This document shows positions 29,728 to 41,446 of a stretch of DNA of 64,000 nt, in pieces. Source of the DNA: Suillus spraguei (taxonomy: Eukaryota > Basidiomycota > Agaricomycetes > Boletales > Suillaceae); contig JABCPU010000131.1 of assembly GCA_016800925.1 (NCBI GenBank), positions 1 to 64,000 of the forward strand, read 5' to 3'. Numbering within the stretch: the first letter of the stretch is position 1; the number at the start of each line of letters is the position of its first letter. Below the pieces are notes generated by a model. That model was not told where the DNA came from. It ran no database searches and saw only the letters and a program-made list of their open reading frames with translations. Position numbers and translations under genes: made by a program.

Positions 29728-31015
29728 CTAAGGGTGAGTGTGAATGCAACTGAAATGGGTTGTATGTTGATAAACGCACCAAGTCCAGTCCGATCTTGTT
29801 ACTAATTCATGGTAAAGTTTACCCTGGGAGTGCGCCCACCTGCAAATTGCCATGGAAAGCGATTTACTGGGAAACAGATAGTTATAACGGAAGACAGTCG
29901 TCGCAATGAGTTTGGTATCCATTTCTGGTATACGGAGACCGTCGAGAGTGGATGGTCTGTCCAACACTGTCCAACCATTCTGGGTTGAAGGGTCCCATGA
30001 AAAACGTTCTGAGGACGGGGACAACGCTGTACGGGGCATCACTCCCGATGTGTCTAGTGGAACTATCCAACAGTGACGATCACCGACCCATCGTGTCACG
30101 TTCGGGAGGAATGGAGACTCATAGGGCTGAGTGAGATCCACTGGCCTGAACACCGAATATACTCTCCAACCTCTCTTGATATACTTTGCGAGGACATCCG
30201 GGCGATGCCTCGATCCGGGGATTTTGAGTGCGCTTCTGTCCTCAAACGTTGCAATTGGGTAGAATGAATACGCCGCATCGAAAGTAATGATATTCATAAC
30301 GCAAGCTAGAACCGGGAGGATCAAAACGCATGTAAAAGAAAGTGAATGGTTTAGACACACTTGAGTGGTATTTTAGGATAGTATCGATGGGGTTGTAGAT
30401 TGTCTCGATCATTTGGACCCGGAGCTCTACAAGCTCTCCATCCATAATTACAAACCGCTTGAAGGTGTAGACTTCAGCGATGTTAGAATATCGCGCCAAG
30501 CTTGCTTCGTCTTCGTCTTCATATTCCTCCTGCAGTGGGTGCCTGACTCGGCGTCTTCTCCGTATTGTGCCATCCCAATCAGGTGAAACCTGGTTATGCC
30601 AGTCCTCCCCTTGATACTTGTGTGGTTCAAACTGATACCCAAAGCTCTCGATCCACTCTAACACTTCATAAACGTGACCAGGGTGAGAGTAGATGTCAAG
30701 ATCTGACTCGGGGTAGAAGGTACGGTCCATAAATTGAAGTGCATTTGATCCTGAAATGATGAGACCAGTTCGCGCTTGGAGAGAGCGAAATGAGAGTGGA
30801 TCCGGGAAGAAACGAGACAGATGCCGGTTGATGTTGTATGCGCGCTGGAAAAAATGATTTACTGCTTCCTGTACTAAGCGACATGTGCGCGACAGCCACA
30901 CCAGGGTGCGAGGGCTCAGGTCGCGAAATATGAGGTCGTAGATAGGGGCACTGGAAAAGACGTGTCTCACACTGCCAGACCTAGGTGGCCGGCGTACAGT
31001 GAGTGACCTCCACAT
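29728..31015 (-). CDS. F-box-like N-terminus plus nucleotidyltransferase-like protein, 410 aa
   Basis: Exons 30361-31015 and 29728-30305 join across a 55-bp intron (1233 bp open). ATG 31015. Residues about 20-70 (PIYDLIFRDLSPRTLVWLSR TCRLV) look like an F-box-like helical pair. Next comes LIISGSNALQFMDRT...SDLDIY: a GS followed about 14 residues later by DxD, the pattern of the nucleotidyltransferase fold active site. HPGHVYEVLEWIESFGYQFE continues that fold, and later segments VYTFKRFVIMDGELVELRVQMI and MNIITFDAAYSFYPIATF supply beta strands and a possible third acidic residue. The C-terminal part is Trp/His-rich. Such proteins occur in Agaricomycetes as lineage-expanded unnamed families. 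The enzymatic reading is inference from the motif; a structural NTase without activity is equally possible. Confidence 0.65.
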
Positions 31016-31373
31016 CAATTATAAATTGAAGACGATTGGATCCCAGCAATGAGTTTTATATATAATCATCTAAGCCGAAGTACTAAAAATAGATACAACT
31101 TCTTTATAGTAAATCTGTCGTCCAATATGTAATGTGTTTGTTGAAAATTGTCCAGCGACAGTTCATAGAGGATTGTTGCCTCTCTCGTGTCATAATACCC
31201 TTCTTCTTTAACTCTTGGCTTAACAGTCGAACAAATGTACTTACTAATGCGGCCACAGTCATGGTAATACCTCAGACCACTTCTCGCCTGCGATTTTTTA
31301 TCCTACAAAATAGCTCATCTCAACTACAAGTATGCACACCTTACTTGGCAGACTGAAGACTGTCAAACACCAG
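31016..31373. other. Intergenic, no gene seen
   Basis: AT-rich stretch upstream of the 31015 start and downstream of the FunK1 relic. No coding frame that I recognise. Confidence 0.4.
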
Positions 31374-32720
31374 TCAATCGGCCAGTCTATAGTGGATCCC
31401 AAAAAAGCACTTCTTTACAAGGTTCCAGGACGATTCGTTGGATGCGGATAGACGCAGAGTACTTTTCCTTGCTGCATCGAATTTCAGCCATTCTTTTAGT
31501 GGTGGTGTATTTTTGCTGAGGAGGTTACCACTTTCATACCAAAGGACCCAGGCGAGGACCCTGATGAATAATTCAGCATCATGCGCATGTACGTGCTCGA
31601 CCTTACCTGCGATAGCTTCTGGTGTGAGAAGGTTTACCGCCATGAATAGTACCGTTCCTGTGTACTCGCTAACGCCTATTAATTGACCGCGCAAGCAATA
31701 CCCTATGAGATTGCTGTGGCTGATATCCCAGTGAAGCATACCTGATGAATGATAAAGAACAGAAGAAACGAAAAAAAACACCTACACTTTACAATTTGCG
31801 GTAAGGAGCTCCTTCCGGAAAGCGTGGTGATAGGGAATAGGGATAAGCCTTCTGAACACGATAATGTACAGCTCACAGCTGCCCTGTTTGGCGTCCTTCA
31901 GGCCTGGTGCGATTCTGATTTTGGATGTCGATGTTCCTTCAAACTTGTGGAACTATACCAACTTGAAGTATGGACTTGGCCCTGTACATTCGGGTCTGTT
32001 TGCGCAATCTTGTAGACCTCGTCGAGGATGTCTGGCTTTCTCTGACGTGTCTCTTCTGGCCAGGAGAGCCTGGCAATCAGTTCAGGGGGTTCATTATGAA
32101 AACGGCGATCCTGCGGCAGACCTGATAGTGCCTCGCTCTTTACCGGAAACACGGTAGTTACACATACACGTATACCGAAATGAGTCACGCGCTTATCAGA
32201 CTTCATATCCAATTCAAGGGCAATTTCTATATCCTCGACCACCACCTGCCTGAAAACACGGGCTCAGGCTTGAACACACCGTTAATTCATCATTGTTCGT
32301 ATCGCATCTGCTGCATAATTGAAGTACCAGTTCGTGCAGCTTTGAGCAGTCAGTGTCAACCAAGCTACAATTGGGCACGTGCACATTACCTTGGCTATCG
32401 GAATGAACAATGAATAGTGGCGTGCCGAGCATCCACTCAGGATGGAAAGGAGCCTTGCTTGCACTGGGAGGTACGGAAATTGGGTTTGACTGGTCGGTTG
32501 TGTCAACCTTCGCAGGGTGGGCTGAATCCATAACAGCGCCCATAAGCTGAGAGGTGAAGAGTTTCTTGACGCGCGGACATGGTATTACACCAGCGCTAGA
32601 TCCCAGGCTTGCAAGCCTAAACGCGGTAGTGCGGAACCAAGGTGAATGAACGCATCCTACTATTGAACTTCGTGTTTCAAGGTATTGTCTGTTGGAAGAT
32701 AAAACACATAAACTTTGCAT
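31374..32720 (-). pseudogene. FunK1-type fungal protein kinase pseudogene
   Basis: Blocks follow FunK1 order: WMLGTPLFIVHSDSQGN, over an intron to VVVEDIEIALELDMKSDKRV, ARLSWPEETRQRKPDILDEV, YKIAQTDPNVQG, KDAKQGSCELYIIVFRRLIP, ITTLSG and KELLTAN in separate frames, the catalytic loop LHWDISHSNLIGY (HWD for the usual HRD), EYTGTVLFMAVNLLT and HAHDAELFIRVLAWVLW. Breaks: after VQGQV the frame shifts and a TAG replaces the Trp in the following FHKFE block (near 31943); a small duplication and a one-base loss around 31815-31840 split ITTLSG from KELLTA; and the segment that should carry the metal-binding DFD/DYD between the catalytic loop and EYTGTV is absent. It cannot be an active kinase. Confidence 0.72.
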
Positions 32721-35700
32721 GATTGTACTACCGTATATAGATCAAGTTACCACGATAACCTTCCGGTAGCGAACTTTCCAATGTCCGAGTCAAGGGTATC
32801 TAATTGAATTTCTTCAAGTTCCCGTCACTATCATAATAGGACGTTGGCTTGTGCAATTTGTGACACCTAGGCCTGATCGGATATCGCAATTCAAGCTAGG
32901 CTGGTTAGCAAATGTCCGCAACTGCAACTCACTGGAAGAACGCTCTCCCACGATTCAGTTCACCGGCACATTTGAGTCCGTGACTCGACACACCGTGACC
33001 GGTACCGCGGCCAGTCCTAATATCATGATGTATTGCGGCTTTTGCGTATCCCCGGTACCCCCTGTGATATTGCAGGGGCGAGAGATTATCGATTATTACG
33101 CTAAGCGTCAGACCACATAGATCTGGTTGATAGAAAATAATTAATGGTAGGGCAAGCAAAGTCAAACGCGTCCGCATAATGCATATACACCAAGCACCTT
33201 GCCTTCATTCAGCATTCTTTCCACTCATCTCGCAACTGCACGGACTGCCATGGCCACATCTGCTGCTTGCATGTACGAAGTTACGGTAACAAAAGCTTTT
33301 TGATCAAGTCTAATGAGGAAATGAAGAGTTGGCCGCAAGACGCCAACTCTTCATTTCCTCAACACCCCTTTTGTTCCTTGCTATCACGTTCCTCTGATAC
33401 AAATCAATGATGCGGCGGTCAGCTAGCAACCCACTCGAGCCCTGGTCCTAAACGCTTAATTTCTTCAATAGCAGTACCCGCGCCTGACGGGGCGTCGGGG
33501 CCTGGCTCGGAGTATTTTCCTTTACAGATCCCTCGGAACAACTTATATTTTCTTAATGTAAGTTTGCAGACAATCTTCAGGCTGATACATACTTGAATTG
33601 TTGAATACTACAGGGCCGGGTGCATATCTTTCTAGTAGTCATAGTATGATGGGTCAGGAAACAATACAGGCGAGTTTTTGTTGTATCTCCAGCATCAGCT
33701 ACTGATTCTCTCTTGCAAGCGTCTATTGGAACTAGGTTCTGTATTGGCATCCAAAACGTAACCAAAGAAAAAACGTATCACGAGTACACGTAGCAAGATG
33801 ATTCCAAATCAACTTTTCGGCATGAGGTTGGTCCCCACAATGCTATGACCATGTTATGCCGAGGTACTAAGGCCGTCGATCTGGTCGGGAGTGAGGTGTA
33901 ACCGAGCTACATCAATTCCACCCAGGACCCAATAGTTTTGCAACTACCAGGAAAACGACTTGACTTCCAACCGTCACGAACCTTCGATGGGGGCACAGTT
34001 TCCGAGCATAGGTTAGAAAATCATAGACCAGTTGCTCCAAAGTAGCATTAGATCGTCGCACTGCTATGGCAGGTCAGTCAGACATAACTTTCCTTGTCAC
34101 TGACGAAATTTACCTTGTGATACACGCAATGCAGATTGCTTCTTGAAACCCGCGGGAAGAGTGTGGTTTTGTCGCTTGGTTCAAGGAGGGATCAGCGTGC
34201 AAGGCCGCACTAAGTACTTGAGATCGGAAAAGAATAGAGCGACAAATTTAAACCACCCTCACGACCAGCGCGACGGATTTGCCATGGTGGAGCACAGGCC
34301 ATACACCAGCACACGATAACTTGTTGCTTGCCCATTAAGCAGGGCTCCCAGCAAAGGTCATGGTCCCGACGAGCAATACGTAGATTTCTGAAAAGCAAGA
34401 AAATATTAATAAACTCAACGACAGCGGAGACTGGCCACATCATCGAGGATACAGCGTCAACCACAGATTAGCCGCTATCGGTTCACTCAACAACCTGAGG
34501 GTAGCTTTCGAACCATCATTGCCTGAGACATTTTAGACCATAAGCCATTTCAATCGCAAGAGAAGGTGGATTCTAAAACAATTTGGTGCTAGCGGCGAAC
34601 TGGACATGATAATGAATGATTGATGGCAAAACGCACCATTGCCAGAACGGAAGAGACTAGGTTTCACCTGCGGCAAAACTGCTTCAACGCAGATGTGCAC
34701 TGCACTGGATAACTATGACCGTCTCGATGAGTGGCCATCACGCCTTTTGAGATTACCGGAGCGTCAGATTCGGGTGTAAACTGAATGTCTCGAGCCCGTC
34801 TTATTGAGGACATGGAGTCCGTGCACGAAAAGAACTGGTTCTGGTGCTCCCGGAATGCACTGTGGGTAAGCCTCGGTCAACTGGCAAGTTGCCACTAAAA
34901 CAGTTATGGAACCAGAGGTATTAGGTCTACTTCAGCCAGCATATTCATTTTTGCAGCGACCAACCTCGGACGGAAAGACAATAAAATTGGCTGGAGAATA
35001 GGCAAGACTGGCAGAGGCTGAACTGACTGATCGTTTCGGGCGAACAGCTAGGTCACCTGGTTGTGGCTTGATGTGTGACAGTTATTACCCACGTGGCTGG
35101 GTGCAAGTGATGAGGAGGCGAAACAGCTTGTTTAGCTCATTCACCATTCCTTCCGCCATTTCTCATCGTCGAGCATGCTGCCCCTCCATCTCTCCCATCA
35201 CAAACCACCTAACACTAACTGATTCTTGAGGGCCCATCTGAATTGTAATTTTTGGCGACAGTGTCTGGAGTATCAAGCGGGGATCAGGGTAATGTTTCCT
35301 TACCTTGGGAATCATGCAACGACGGGGCTGACAAGTGTCTGTAGCTATGATTGACTTCAAAGTGTTCTGAAAAACTCTCAAGTTGACGGGGCGCTCTGAT
35401 GGGTATATTGGTTCACCGCAATCGGCATCCGATGAGTGCGATGAGAAGCAGAGTCAGCAGCGGGTATGGTGACGACTTCAGCGACACTCCCACACTGCGA
35501 TAATGGCTGCAGTGTCTCTTCTTTGCTGCAATTGCTTGTATCTACCGTTTGCATTTTGCAAACGTGCACAATGCCGCTCTTGTTTGTGAGTCAGCTCCAC
35601 GCGTCCTCGTGCTCGTCCAAAATGCACAGCATTCTCATAGTTTGTTGGTGATCCTTGCAGAAAAAATGAACATATTTCATTCAACTGGTCCTTGCTTTTG

Positions 35701-36411
35701 GTTTTGCTCGTTGCCATTTGATGGACGACTTCAAGCTGCTCTTTTACTATGTGTAGACCTTGCATGTTACCGGTCGTTGGCACGATAGTGGCTGTTCAAA
35801 GTCGTAGATGCGAGCTTTTTTGAGCGCATACATCCTCACTTTGCTTGAGTATTGTATGCAATCCTTTGTCGAGACTTGGAAATAGGTGGGAGCCGTATAT
35901 CCTGGTTGCATATGCCATTTTAACTGATTACCTGATGCAGGATACTCCTATGTTCGTCGCCAAGGATAACTCATTGGATAAATGACATTGCTCATTCATC
36001 GCAATCCAGAGAATCATCAATGTATTTCTTTCTTGGCTGCGTGATAAAGGTGCGTGTCTCCAGTACTTCTCACAAAGAATTTCGCCTGATGAGTCTCTGG
36101 TTCCCCTCATCGTCTCTCGCACACTAACTCCAAATTGCAGCATATATATAATAGCTAGATGATATCCTGGCAGCTTGATACTGACGTAGCTAGCGTATTA
36201 GTCTTGAGGCGTTGCAGTGAGATTATTTGGTCAAGACAAACACCGGGGAAACCCTTGGTATTTGTCAGATTTTTATTGTTTTATCTCGGGCCGAGGACTT
36301 TTTCGGCAAATTTCCGACCACGCCGCCGCTGCCACCGACGACGACGAGGAGCTCAACTAATAGAAGCTAGTATCCCTTGAACCCATCTTCATCCTGCCAC
36401 GTCTCCATGTC
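32721..36411. other. About 3.7 kb without a supported gene
   Basis: Long gap between the FunK1 relic and EPL1. Frames are short and overlap on opposite strands. The longest minus frame (35478-35783, 101 codons) has a charged helical content but no family I know. One clear structural feature, the hairpin at 33314-33361, is listed separately. The last 250 bp (GC-rich ccgccgctgccaccgacgac near 36322) are the likely EPL1 leader. Confidence 0.45.
33314..33361. repeat. Perfect inverted repeat, 20-bp arms, 8-base loop
   Basis: Left arm tgaggaaatgaagagttggc (33314-33333) and right arm gccaactcttcatttcctca (33342-33361) are exact reverse complements around the loop cgcaagac. It lies in a gene-free stretch. 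It could be a terminator-like or hairpin RNA structure, or the collapsed remnant of a palindromic transposon end. No poly-T run follows that would suggest a simple Pol III terminator. Confidence 0.9.
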
Positions 36412-39400
36412 ATGCCCCGCAACCCGAATCTGGGTACCTCGACCCTTCGAAACCGCAATCGAGTTACCAACAAGACACGCCTCAAGGTCATTCAAGGTAG
36501 CATCGATGCAGACCCTCTCGTGGTCGATGAGGACGAGGAAAAGGCCAGGATCATTAGCACTGCTGGCGTGGACGCTGAGGACGCCAATGTGAGTCGTTTT
36601 CCCTCTCACCGTCGCTTTCAACGCCCTTGTTGAATAGGCTGACGTGTCTCATTCTCATTGGTTGATGGTCGTGGGAAATCTCTTATCGATGGCTGACTCA
36701 TTTCCACCTTAGGAGCACCATTTGCAGGCTGTACTGTCTGCCGCATCCCACAGACACCAATCAGTGGGTCGCTCAACACGTGGGGAGAAGGCTGTCGTAC
36801 CCGCCGCATATATTCCCACACCAGACTCCACTGGTATCGTCGACAACTATGACGAGTTATATCCTTCCCAGCGGTGGGAGGACCCAGGCGCGTACATCAG
36901 ATCTTCAGAGACTGTCGATGAGGCAGTCTCAAATGCGCTCGTCGATGCGTTCACGTACTACATGGATGAGCGTGACAAGGAGTGGCTCGACAGGAACAAC
37001 GAGGAGGCGCGTGGTGAAGGTACAAGTGCCCAGGGTGCTCTTTCAGCCTCTGGCGCAACCACTCGCTCTGGCTTGTCCCAACGAAGTGCCAAGGCGAAAG
37101 GCAAGGAGCCTGAAGCGACACAACCTTTTGCTATCACGGAGGACGAGTTCGAACTTGTAATGGGCATCTTTGAGAAGGTCACCCATGACACTACGGAGTT
37201 TTTGCACCATGTAAGTCTATTTCCCTAATTACCATAATGTACCGCTCATTGTATCACAGGGCCTCGAGTCCGGCATGGCGTTTCCTCCGTTTACAGACTA
37301 TCAAGAAGCATTTTCCTCTCCGTTACCACCCTCTATGTTTGCAACGTTTACAGTGCCGGCGTGGATACCGCAACCCGCCCTACTATTGCGCTTGGCGAAA
37401 GTCATTTATCCTTATTGGCGCGATCGCCGCATCGAAAGAAAAGGCCACCGAATTATACCCATTTTGAATGTGAGTAGTCATGTTTGTATGATTCAATCAA
37501 AGTTGTCTAAACTGCTTATCAGTTCGATGAGTCGGACGTGCTCAACGAGTCTTATATTTGCTTCCGCCGTCGTGAGATTAAGGCTGTCAGGAAGACTCGT
37601 GCTTCGCAGGCGACGTCATCCGACAAGCTTTTGCGGTTGCAGAATGAGTTGACACAGGGTCTGGAGCTCGCCAAAACACTCCTTTCTCGAGAAAATCTCA
37701 AGCGCGACTATACACAGCAAACGTTACAGATTTGGGACAAGCGCTTCGAGTTCGCCGAGCATAAGCGCAAATTTCCCTCGTTGGGTACTAAAGAAGATGA
37801 CGAGCTTCTAATTGACAAAGAGAGAGTAGCGAAGAAGCCCAAGATCGAAGCCAATCGCATCACTGGACTTAAGATACGTACGAGAGAGTGTGGGGACCCA
37901 GGATCTCCGGCTGTCTCTGTCGAGGCATCTATCCGGCCTAAGGAACGCCTCAGCCTCATCAACGCAGCCATGGAGCGTGACCTTGCGAGCCAAAAGGAAC
38001 GTGACCACGGGTATGAAGATGTGGTAGAGGTGAGACTACATGCAGTATATTCCTCAAACGCTTACCTTTTTTTCAGAATCCTTATCAACGACCAACATTT
38101 TCCTTTCCGCGACGTCACTGGAAGGCAATTTTTTCCTCCTCGCACCCGTCAACACCATCACCAAATGTAGCAGATGAGGAAGCAGAGTGTGTCCGTTATG
38201 TCCGCCATCGTATGACTCGTCTAGGAAATGCTACGATCGATCGTCGCGACGCTTTTATTCAACGTTATGGAATTCATGGTGATGACTCCACGTTCACACG
38301 ACGACGGCAAGCGTTTGCGCGACGCATGGATGCCATCATCCCCGAGGATGATGAGGAAATGTCAGCTCGTCTACGCGAGCGCTGGAGGTTCGATCAGGAT
38401 GATGAGCCCACCGTTGGACCTGAGGGGACTGACGAGCAAGATCGGACTCTCATCGATGATTATGATCCAAGATATCTCCGTCAAATGATGACATTGTTGT
38501 CAGATCAAGATCATCTAGCCCTTACGACTGATAACACCATCATTGTGACCGTGGACGGTCGCCAACACTCTGTCTCCCCATACCGTCTTGGAGTGCAACC
38601 GCAGTACAGTATCCGCCGCGATCAGCATGGCGTTCAGCGAGTATATCCTGGAGGTATGCCGCTGTCGGCCACTCGTCCAGCCCCCGCCGGCATTCCGATG
38701 CCGAATGGTGTGCCGATATCCATGCAGGCGCATGTCAAAGCGATGCAACCCCCATCAGCCGTTCCGCAAATGCGCATTTCATCCAATGGTGCCATGCGTC
38801 CTCCGGTTGTTGGGAAGATTGCATCCCCAAGTTCACCTACTATAGTGCAGCAGCAGTCCTCTCCCCCTCGTGCTACTTCCACGAACGCAGTCAATGGGAA
38901 CCATGCTGGCACTCCTACGTCAGATGGCGACTCAGTCAGGCTGATCGCTGCACCTAATGGCATCGTTACTGATAACACCGCGACCATCAATGGGACAGCA
39001 CATCAGTCCACAGACGTGCAGATGTCTCCCCCTGCTGATCCTTCCCAGTCGAATCAGGCCGGCTCACCGGTACGTCCCAAGACTGAGGCCCAGCACGTTC
39101 CGGTACTCCCACTCAGCAACTACCATATTCCCATGAACGGTTATGCCATCTCTAACGGTGCCGTCATGCGCCAGCCAAACGGCTTCACTTTGCAGCAAAT
39201 GCAATCCTTCAAGATGGCACTTGCACAGAACGTGGAGGGACGCCCAACGCAAGTTTCGTACCCAGGGCACCTCGTGCAGAATGGCACACACTTCAATGTA
39301 CAACTGACAGGTGGCGCTAATCTTAACATTAAGGGACGGCAGTGGCCAGGCGTAGGGTCACCTCATCAGCAGCCGGTACAACTTAATGAAGGGACACCGA

Positions 39401-39693
39401 GCCCTCATGTTACACCAGGCAACCTACCTACGCGCACGCCTTCTGCTAATGGTATGCGGACCGCCAGTCGTGCCGGGGGCATCAGTGTTCCTCCGCAGGT
39501 CGGTCAACTACTACCAAATCAGTATGCTATGTCGCCCCATATGCAACACAACAATCCATCTCCACTGCCGTCTTCCATTCCGTTGCCTTCACATCAATCC
39601 CCCCCTCGTCCGCCGCCCCCACAGGCCATGAAAATGGCTTCCCCGTCTCTGCAGCACCAGCAAGTAGTACAGAGTTCGCAAGGCGGATATTAG
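36412..39693 (+). CDS. EPL1: Enhancer of polycomb-like protein 1 (NuA4 histone acetyltransferase subunit), 1002 aa
   Basis: Five exons (36412-36588, 36713-37210, 37260-37469, 37523-38029, 38077-39693; 3009 bp) stay open. The N-terminus MPRNPNLGTSTLRNRNRVTN then KTRLKVIQGS leads into the EPcA region: HHLQAVLSAASHRHQ, AAYIPTPDSTGIVDNYDELY, DEFELVMGIFEKVTH, then FTVPAWIPQPALLLRLAKVI YPYWRDRRIERKG, FDESDVLNESYICFRRREIK, a long helical stretch QNELTQGLELAKTLL. This conserved part anchors Esa1 and Yng2 in the Piccolo/NuA4 module that acetylates H4 and H2A in nucleosomes. The C-terminal half (about residues 560-1000) is Pro/Gln/Ser-rich and disordered, as in other basidiomycete Epl1. Nuclear. No breaks seen. 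Confidence 0.92.
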
Positions 39694-41446
39694 TATGCAC
39701 CACTGGGCGTTATGCAATCGGGTTTTCCCGCGTATCTCTCCTGTGATCCTTGACATTACCATTCCGTTTATACTCTTTCCGCTCTGTTTTGGTTACAATA
39801 TCACTCCGTTTTATCTGCTTTCCAGTTATGTATTATTGTCGCAATTTGAGGCATTTTCGGTCTTACACGTGCTCCCCGGGGATACACAATCGCTTACGCA
39901 TTGGTTTTGGCGGTGAGTGGATATGAGCGTTCTAAGGTTCACTTCTACAGCCATTCCTGACTAGTGTCCCTACATGTCTCGAGGAGGCTTAAATCATTCG
40001 AGTTACAATTATTCACTAAGGATGATGAGCAGGTAGCCGTCGTAGTGTCCCTCAGCACTGACTTTCTTTGATTCAATTTTTATGTCCTATGAAGAGTTAT
40101 ACTCTAAGGACAAACTGACTTCAACACCGGTAGCTTGTCAGATACTGTCACAGGTACGATGCACTCAAGCTCGAAGGGTACATTGGTTTAGAATACAGCG
40201 GTACCTATCAAAATTGCATCAAATCGTCTTTTTTTGGCCTTGATCAGCGTTTCTATGTATATCAAAGATGTGTGATCACGGTATCGTTTCACTTTTAATG
40301 CACAAGTTTATTTGCTATTGACTGGTGTTCAAATTGTACAGAACATACCAAAATCGACCATCCTCTAACCATGCAAGTATTTCCTGCGGGCTGCACAGTC
40401 AAGTCCTAGAATGAATGCCACCTCCATATTCTTTCAAATAGGTAACACGAACCTAGCGGAGCGCTGATGCAGGAATGGCTTAATGTACTGAGTTGGTGAC
40501 CGCGTATAATAGCGCTTTCTGTCTCCAACCGACGATGGTAGCTTCAGTGCCCTACCGTGGAGTTAAACGAAGAAATTCTGCCGTTACCACGTGAGCCATC
40601 ACTTGCTATGACTCTCGTGCGTCAACTTGGTCTTGATCTGATGCGCGCGGGGCTGATAACCACATGGTTGCAGTGATATTTCGTCGTTCCCGTGCTCGGG
40701 CAGTGCGAATCGTTAAATCGGCCGTATACTCGAAGCAATGATACCGTCAGGTCATTATTACTGCATATCAGTATAGACCAGCTCATTAACTGATGATCAG
40801 TATCGCCAAAGGCGCCAAATAAAATGATGCCCTTTAAATTTTCCTAAACGGATATTCAACGAACTCCTAGCGCTGCATGACTACCGGGCGTTTCTTCAGC
40901 GTTCATGTGCCCTGTACATAAGGCTGATAACGAGCTCGGCGGGGATTGATGGATCATGAGTGGGAGTTGATTAGCTAAAGATACAGAAAGCAGGGACATG
41001 CTTTACATGCAAGGGGAATCGGACGGCTCATCAAAGCGATGGCTATGATCTCCTCTTCAGCCCATTGTGCAATGTACATAACGAGGCAACACAAGGACAA
41101 ATGAAGCTATTATCATTTGCAATATATGTACTCCAGGAGACAACGTCGTTGAAGAACCCCAGTAGCGGGCTGTTCTGTACGGACGCTATTTATACAAAAA
41201 AAATGAAAGCACTACGAGACGAGTACAACAGCGGGAACAAAATTGATAACTACCATCCGCTATGAACAATATATGACCGTCCATGTATGATATATGCAAT
41301 CTATAGATGATAAATAGAGACCAAAAGCCAAAAGAGTGGAAGTCTCATCGGGGGGGTTCGAGGCGAGACGAAGGACATCGACAGCAAAGAGGATATCGCA
41401 AAGTCGGAAAAGCATGATGGGTGCAGCACAACAACAATAACTGATA
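39694..41446. other. Convergent 3' region, about 1.75 kb, no gene seen
   Basis: Between the stop of EPL1 (+) and that of the purine permease (-). T-rich UTR-like sequence at first, then mixed sequence with only short frames. Confidence 0.5.

Noticed and set aside
35478..35783. A 101-codon minus frame in the 33-36 kb gap
   Set aside because: Charged, helix-like content but no family, no clear exon partner and a competing plus frame; not strong enough for a gene call.
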